From NCBI RefSeq assembly GCF_000346465.2, contig NC_034016.1, positions 2,247,352-2,311,351 on the forward strand: a stretch of DNA of 64,000 nucleotides, written 5' to 3'. Both the position numbers and the translations under genes were made by a program. Numbering within the stretch: the first letter of the stretch is position 1; each line of letters begins with the position of its first letter. This document shows positions 59,790-64,000 of this stretch, piece by piece. The notes beneath the pieces were generated by a model. The model saw only the letters and a list, made by a program, of their open reading frames with translations. It made no database searches and was not told the DNA's origin. The DNA is from Prunus persica (Eukaryota; Streptophyta; Magnoliopsida; Rosales; Rosaceae).

Positions 59790-60233
59790 GACTCGTCACA
59801 TTGAATACGTGGTTCACAAGATCAAACCAAAGAAGAGTACCAACAACGAAGAGAAAGTGATCTTAAATAGTGTCTCATGCCTGGTTCAAACGGCGAAATC
59901 CTCGCCATTCTCAGCCCCTCCGAGAGTGGCAAAACTACTCTCCAAAAGGCATATGGAGACAGGCTCAACGGTAGACTTGGTGGCACCATAACCTACAACA
60001 ACAAACCATTGTCAAATGTAGTGAAAAGAAACACCAACTTTGTAACCCAATATGACTTTCTCTACCCCTACTTGATGGTCACCGAAAACCTATTTTACAT
60101 AGCCCTTCTTTGCTTTCCCAACATACTATCGAAAGCCAAGAAAGCTATGGAAGCTAAGGCCATGATTATACAACTGGAGTTAAACAAGTGTAAAAACGAC
60201 GTCGAAACGGTGGGTCATGGGCCCAAATTGTAG
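59790..60233 (+). pseudogene. Truncated ABCG half-transporter fragment, unit 2
   Basis: Near-identical to unit 1, with the same frameshift, the same Walker A lesion and the same stop, so both descend from one already dead copy. One visible change alters LLKAYG to LQKAYG. Confidence 0.9.
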
Positions 60234-60736
60234 CTCGAGCCCAAATTTGGAAGTTGCCAGTTTTGCCTTTGCGAAGAAAGATAAGAGATGGGTGAAATTG
60301 AATCTCACTCTTGAGTTGTTATTTTTCTGATTGGTAAAAGATACCTAGTTGTTACTAATTTTTATTTTTTAATCCCTACTATTTGGTTTGATCGAACAAT
60401 CAAAATTATTTTCCATACTAAATGTCCGCACTTAGGTGTACTTAAGAGAGAAAAAAAAATCGAGCCTAAAATTTGAATTTTTGCCCAAACGGGTCTAAAA
60501 TATATTTTAATGTCCTTAATCTACCTACAAAAATTCTATATTTGATCAACATTTTAATGGTCTTAATTTACCTATTGAATTGGTTGGATAGCTGTAACTC
60601 CAAAATAGTTTTTGATTGTGAGGGACAGGGGAGGTTTTAGCTTAGAGAGAGGGAAAGAGAGAACTTAAAATCATGCAAGCATGGAAGATTTAGAGATTTA
60701 AACTACTGAAGCCCAAACTTTCTTAATGGAAGCGAT

Positions 60737-61183
60737 TTGACCGGTCACATTGAAGATGTGGTTTACAAGATCAAATCGAAGAAGAGTACGAAGAAAGAAG
60801 AGAAAGTGATCTTAAATGGTGTCTCAGGCCTAGTTCAAATGGTCAAAATCCTCGCTATTCTCGGCCTATTCGGGAGTGGCGAAATGACTCTCCTAACGAA
60901 ACTCAGAGGCCAGCTCAGCAATCGACTTGGTGGTGCCATAACTTACAACAACAAACCATTCTCAAATGCAGTGAAAAGAAACACCGGCTTTGTAACCCAA
61001 GACAACTTTCTCTACCCCTACTTGAGGGTAATCAAAAACCTATTCTACACAACCCTTCTCCGCTTGCCCAACACACTATCGAAAGCCGAGAAGGCTATGC
61101 AAGGTGAGGTCGTGATTATACAACTAGAGTTACACAAGTGCAAGTACATCATCAAAAGGGTGGGTCATGGGCCCAAATCGTAG
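60737..61183 (+). pseudogene. Truncated ABCG half-transporter fragment, unit 3
   Basis: The least damaged frame: a single open reading of 148 residues from MTGHIEDVVYKIKSKKS to VGHGPKS with EEKVILNGVSGLVQ, AILGLFGSGEMTLL, ITYNNKPFSNAVKRNTGFVT and LRLPNTLSKAEK, all close to ABCG14-type transporters. It lacks the frameshift of units 1 and 2 but its Walker A Lys is Glu (GSGEMT), so ATP binding should be lost. Like the others it ends before the signature motif. Confidence 0.9.
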
Positions 61184-61192
61184 CTCGAGCCC

Positions 61193-61213
61193 AAACCCTA
61201 AACCCTAAACCCT
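61193..61213. repeat. Three plant telomere repeats (AAACCCT)
   Basis: Exactly three AAACCCT units at the junction between the ABCG array and the truncated LTR. Confidence 0.95.
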
Positions 61214-61395
61214 ATACGCACATATTCTCATTTTTCTCTAATATGGAGGTATTTATATAAGTACAAAGATGTGTTAACCCTAAAGAAAATATGAAATATA
61301 TCTAAATTACAATAGGAAATAAATCTCTATTACAATAGGACTAAATAATAATTGATAACTAACCAAAATCCTAACTAAGTAAGGACTCTCCAACA
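61214..61395 (-). repeat. LTR, truncated (182 bp)
   Basis: Starts TGTTGGAGAGTCC on the minus strand just after the polypurine tract. Compared with the full LTR it lacks about the last 60 bp and stops at the telomere-like repeats. Confidence 0.85.
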
Positions 61396-61587
61396 CTCCC
61401 CCTCAAGTTGGAGCAAAGATATTTCGCACGCCCAACTTGACAAGCGAGTCATAGAACACCATACTCGACATTGACCAATTGAACAACTGTACAGAAGGCC
61501 TTGTCATAAACCACAAGTAAAACAACTGACAAACCCTAACAAATAAGCCACAAAGAAGAACACATAAAAATAAAACACAGAAACCTT

Positions 61588-61768
61588 GTGAGCATGGCAG
61601 TAGATAAGGCAGAACACAGAAACTCTGTGAACACGATAATAGATAAGGCAGAACACAGAAACCCTGCGAGTACGGCAGTAGATAAGGCAAAACACAAAAA
61701 TCCTGTAAGCACGGTAGTAGATAAGGCAGAACACAGAAACCCTGTGAGCACGTCAGTAGGTGAAGTAG
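61588..61768. repeat. 39-bp minisatellite, 4.6 copies
   Basis: Units start at 61588, 61627, 61666, 61705 and 61744 (partial); each contains GTAGATAAGGCAGAACACAG. Since 39 is a multiple of three, both strands stay open, giving repetitive ORFs that should not be taken as genes. Confidence 0.95.
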
Positions 61769-62376
61769 AACCAGAAGCAAGTGAAGAAATAAAGGCATCA
61801 ACATTGGGCATGGTGATGAATGGTGGGGTGGCGGTAACGGCGGCAATAGCAAGGTAAGCGGTAGCAACGGTAGCAAGGTAGACAACGGCGGCGGGCCAAG
61901 ATTATAGGCTAGGTATATAATGCAGCGGAAATAGGTTTAGGGTTAGGGTTTTTTATGTTGTAGAGACAGATCAAAACACAGCAACATGGCATCGGCAATG
62001 ACCATAGCATTGGAAAGCGAAGCAAACAAAGGCAACATCAATGGCGGCAATAGCAGCCACAACAATGACAACAGTAACGGAAAACGACAATGACAAATTC
62101 TTCCATATTAACTTTAGTTAATTCACGCAGACACAACTTCTCTTCACTCCCCCTCTCCCTCTAAAGAGAAAGGGTCGTCGTAGCCAAGAAATAAACAATT
62201 TCTTCATGTGAATACGTCAAGGTAATGGGGCAAGCAACACACTTAAGAGAGATAAGGTATAAGAAAGAGAAACAGATCCCTTTTCACTCCCCCTCCCCCT
62301 TCTCCCCTTTGAAGATGAGGGGAGGAGAGCACTTCAATTGCAAGTAGAATGCAAGCACAGGTCACAAGAGAACCTA

Positions 62377-62389
62377 GCTCTGATACCAA
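62377..62389 (-). promoter_or_regulatory. Primer binding site (initiator Met tRNA type)
   Basis: TTGGTATCAGAGC on the minus strand, directly beside the LTR; the sequence is the standard complement of the initiator Met tRNA 3' end. Confidence 0.85.
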
Positions 62390-62390
62390 G

Positions 62391-62631
62391 TCAAACAAAG
62401 TAGGGCAAAGATTCAGTTATGCTAAGATACGCACATATTCTCATTTTTCTCTAATATGGAGGTATTTATACAAGTAAAAGATGTGTTAACCCTAAATAAA
62501 ATAGGAAATATATCTAAATTACAATAGGAAATAAATCTCTATTACAATAGGACTAAATAATAATTGATAACTAACCAAAATCCTAACTAAATAAGGAACC
62601 AAAATCCTAACTAAGTAAGGACTCACTAACA
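62391..62631 (-). repeat. LTR, full copy (241 bp)
   Basis: Between a polypurine tract and a primer binding site. Its 3' end lacks a clear CA. It has a 21-bp direct duplication (AACCAAAATCCTAACTAA with TAAGG) near 62575-62618 absent from the other copy. Confidence 0.8.
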
Positions 62632-62823
62632 CTCCCCCTCAAGTTGGAGCAAAGATATTTCGCATGCCCAACTTGACAAGCGAGTCATAGAACACCATAC
62701 TTGACATTGACCAATTGAACAACTGTACAGAAGGCCTTGTCATAAACCATAAGTAAAACAACTGACAAACCCTAACAAATAAGCCACAAAGAAGAACACA
62801 TAAAAACAAAACACAGAAACCTT

Positions 62824-63004
62824 GTGAGCACGGCAGTAGATAAGGCAGAACACAGAAACTCTGTGAACACGATAATAGATAAGGCAGAACATAGAAACCC
62901 TGCGAGTACGGCAGTAGATAAGGCAAAACACAAAAATCCTGTGAGCACGGTAGTAGATAAGGCAGAACACAGAAACCCTGTGAGCACGTCAGTAGGTGAA
63001 GTAG
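62824..63004. repeat. 39-bp minisatellite, second array
   Basis: Same array as 61588-61768, with a few substitutions; part of the second internal-region copy. Confidence 0.95.
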
Positions 63005-63399
63005 AACCAGAAGCAAGTGAAGAAATAAAGGCATCAACATTGGGCATGGTGATGAATGGTGGGGTGGCGGTAACGGCGGTAATAGCAAGGTAAGCGGTAG
63101 CAACGGTAGCAAGGTAGACAACGGCGGCGGGCCAGGATTATAGGCTAGGTATATAATGCAGCGGAAATAGGTTTAGGGTTAGGGTTTTTTATGTTGTAGA
63201 GACAGATCAAAACACAGCAACATGGCATCGACAATGACCATAGCATTGGAAAGCGAAGCAAACAAAGGCAACATCAACGGCGGCAACAGCAGCAACAACG
63301 GCGGCAACAGCAGCAACAACAATGACAACAGTAACAAAAAACGACAATGACAAATTCTTCCGTATTAACTTTAGCTAATTCACGCATCCCAACGTCAAA

Positions 63400-63762
63400 A
63401 TGTCTTCCTTCATTAGATGTATTCTCACAAACCCAAAATCACTAACAAACGCGTTCGAGAAGTTTCGTAATGGGTATGGCGCGGTGGATGCGGTGGCTAG
63501 CACCTCCAAAGTTGTGTATACCGTGGCCACGCTCGGGCCAATGGCTGCAGCTGCAGCTGCTTGGAAGGCCTTCAAGTACCAATCTGACTCTGCTGTACTG
63601 GAAGAGCGAGTTAAGAAATTGGAGGACAAAGTGAGTAACTTCTCCATCCAACTTGGGGTGATACAAGAGGACCAAAAGGATCTCGGCAAACAATATCAAG
63701 AAGCTACGAAGAAGTTGAAAGAGATATCCAATATCAAGATGGAGCAGAATACCAAAAAATAG
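63400..63762 (+). CDS. Unrecognised small protein with Ala-rich segment and coiled coil
   Basis: 120 residues from ATG 63400 to TAG 63760-63762. I do not recognise the family. Residues 1-40 are basic and mildly hydrophobic (MSSFIRCILTNPKSLTNAF), residues about 46-58 form an Ala-rich helix (GPMAAAAAAWKAF), and residues 67-118 are heptad-like and highly charged (LEERVKKLEDKV, LGKQYQEATKKLKEI), a probable coiled coil. A basic N terminus plus Ala-rich helix could be an organelle-targeting or membrane-associated element, but that is inference. Codon use is richer in G/C third positions than the neighbouring repeats. It starts 14 bp after the end of the rearranged LTR element. It may be a complete small host gene, or the surviving exon of a larger one. 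Confidence 0.55.
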   Translation: MSSFIRCILTNPKSLTNAFEKFRNGYGAVDAVASTSKVVYTVATLGPMAAAAAAWKAFKYQSDSAVLEERVKKLEDKVSNFSIQLGVIQEDQKDLGKQYQEATKKLKEISNIKMEQNTKK

Positions 63763-64000
63763 AACCAGAAAATAGATTTAGGGTTTATGTTTTATGTTTT
63801 ATGTAATGGCAGGCAGACTTATGCTAGGAATATATTGTTAATTGGATACGTTGATTTGGTGGTTATGAGACTGATTTTGCAATTAAAATTTTTTTGGTAT
63901 CAGAGCCGGTTTTTATTTTTTTTATTTTTTTTATTTTTATTTTTTATAAAGGTCTGTTTGTGTTGGGCTTTAGTAGATATAAGCCCCTGTTTCAGATTCC
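63763..64000 (+). other. Flank with primer-binding-site-like motif
   Basis: TGGTATCAGAGC at 63895-63906 on the plus strand is the standard initiator-Met primer site and is followed by a T-rich stretch. If it marks an LTR element, its LTR would end near 63894, but no matching LTR start is visible in the window. Confidence 0.4.

Larger units (their letters stand above)
58631..61198 (+). repeat. Tandem array of three ABCG-fragment units
   Basis: Units start at CCTATTGAA: 58631, 59604 and 60571, periods 973 and 967 bp. Units 1 and 2 differ at only a handful of sites. The first 90 bp of unit 3 is almost the same as unit 2, then similarity drops sharply near 60662. Unit 3 ends at GAGCCCAAA, where telomere-like repeats begin. 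Confidence 0.95.
61214..63386 (-). mobile_element. Rearranged small LTR retroelement (internal-LTR-internal-LTR)
   Basis: Read on the minus strand: internal 3' part (63386-62632), polypurine tract CTTGAGGGGGAG, LTR (62631-62391), primer binding site TTGGTATCAGAGC (62389-62377), internal region (62376-61396), polypurine tract, LTR cut short (61395-61214). Shared central LTR and repeated interior point to unequal recombination between copies. No gag or pol; non-autonomous (TRIM/LARD-like). Confidence 0.85.

Noticed and set aside
61403..61885. Repetitive ORFs on the minus strand (CSQGFCVLPYLLP-like)
   Set aside because: By-product of a 39-bp minisatellite that keeps all frames open; non-coding interior of a retroelement.
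1..64000. A new multi-gene system or biosynthetic cluster
   Set aside because: The host genes are few, far apart and unrelated; nothing suggests a shared pathway.

Overview
This window is plant nuclear DNA, from a eudicot and plausibly a woody rosid of the Rosaceae type; the family-level guess is weak inference from general sequence character. It is AT-rich, has long GT-AG introns, and is gene-poor and repeat-rich. There are three convincing host genes: the 3' part of a classical SP4 extensin (5' part lost in a 452-base N gap), a 16-exon ACT-domain Raf-like protein kinase of the STY8/17/46 type on the minus strand (CDS 16618-29281), and a single-exon F-box protein on the minus strand (40907-41992). 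A fourth small ORF (63400-63762) could be a host gene but I do not recognise it.

Layout. 1-6.3 kb: intergenic, one small MITE. 6.3-7.6 kb: gap, extensin and a probable 3'-UTR intron. 7.7-16.2 kb: intergenic with a complete non-autonomous hAT element carrying a perfect 8-bp target duplication, a MITE and a foldback. 16.6-29.3 kb: the kinase, with a long-TIR element in intron 9. 29.5-40.9 kb: intergenic, with a 1.7-kb Mutator-like element inserted in one half of a 79-bp tandem duplication, then a 1.3-kb segment present twice in tandem whose copies have collected different insertions. 40.9-42.1 kb: the F-box gene. 42.3-48.5 kb: a nearly intact Ty1/copia element with near-identical LTRs and a CATAA target duplication. 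49.1-55.6 kb: a SINE-like sequence and a decayed L1-type LINE on the minus strand. 56.1-57.4 kb: a Mutator-like element with about 190-bp TIRs carrying broken fragments of an AGC VIII protein kinase (Pack-MULE). 58.6-61.2 kb: three tandem copies of a truncated ABCG-type transporter fragment, all pseudogenes, ending in three plant telomere repeats. 61.2-63.4 kb: a rearranged small LTR element with internal-LTR-internal-LTR order and a 39-bp minisatellite. 63.4-64 kb: the unrecognised 120-residue coiled-coil ORF and a primer-binding-site-like motif.

The three host genes have unrelated roles (cell-wall glycoprotein, cytosolic signalling kinase, SCF ubiquitin-ligase adaptor) and show no functional clustering. 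The interest of the window lies in genome dynamics: gene-fragment capture, recent tandem duplication of pseudogene fragments, and paralogous empty sites that allow insertions to be ordered in time. I found no operon, CRISPR array, tRNA or rRNA gene.
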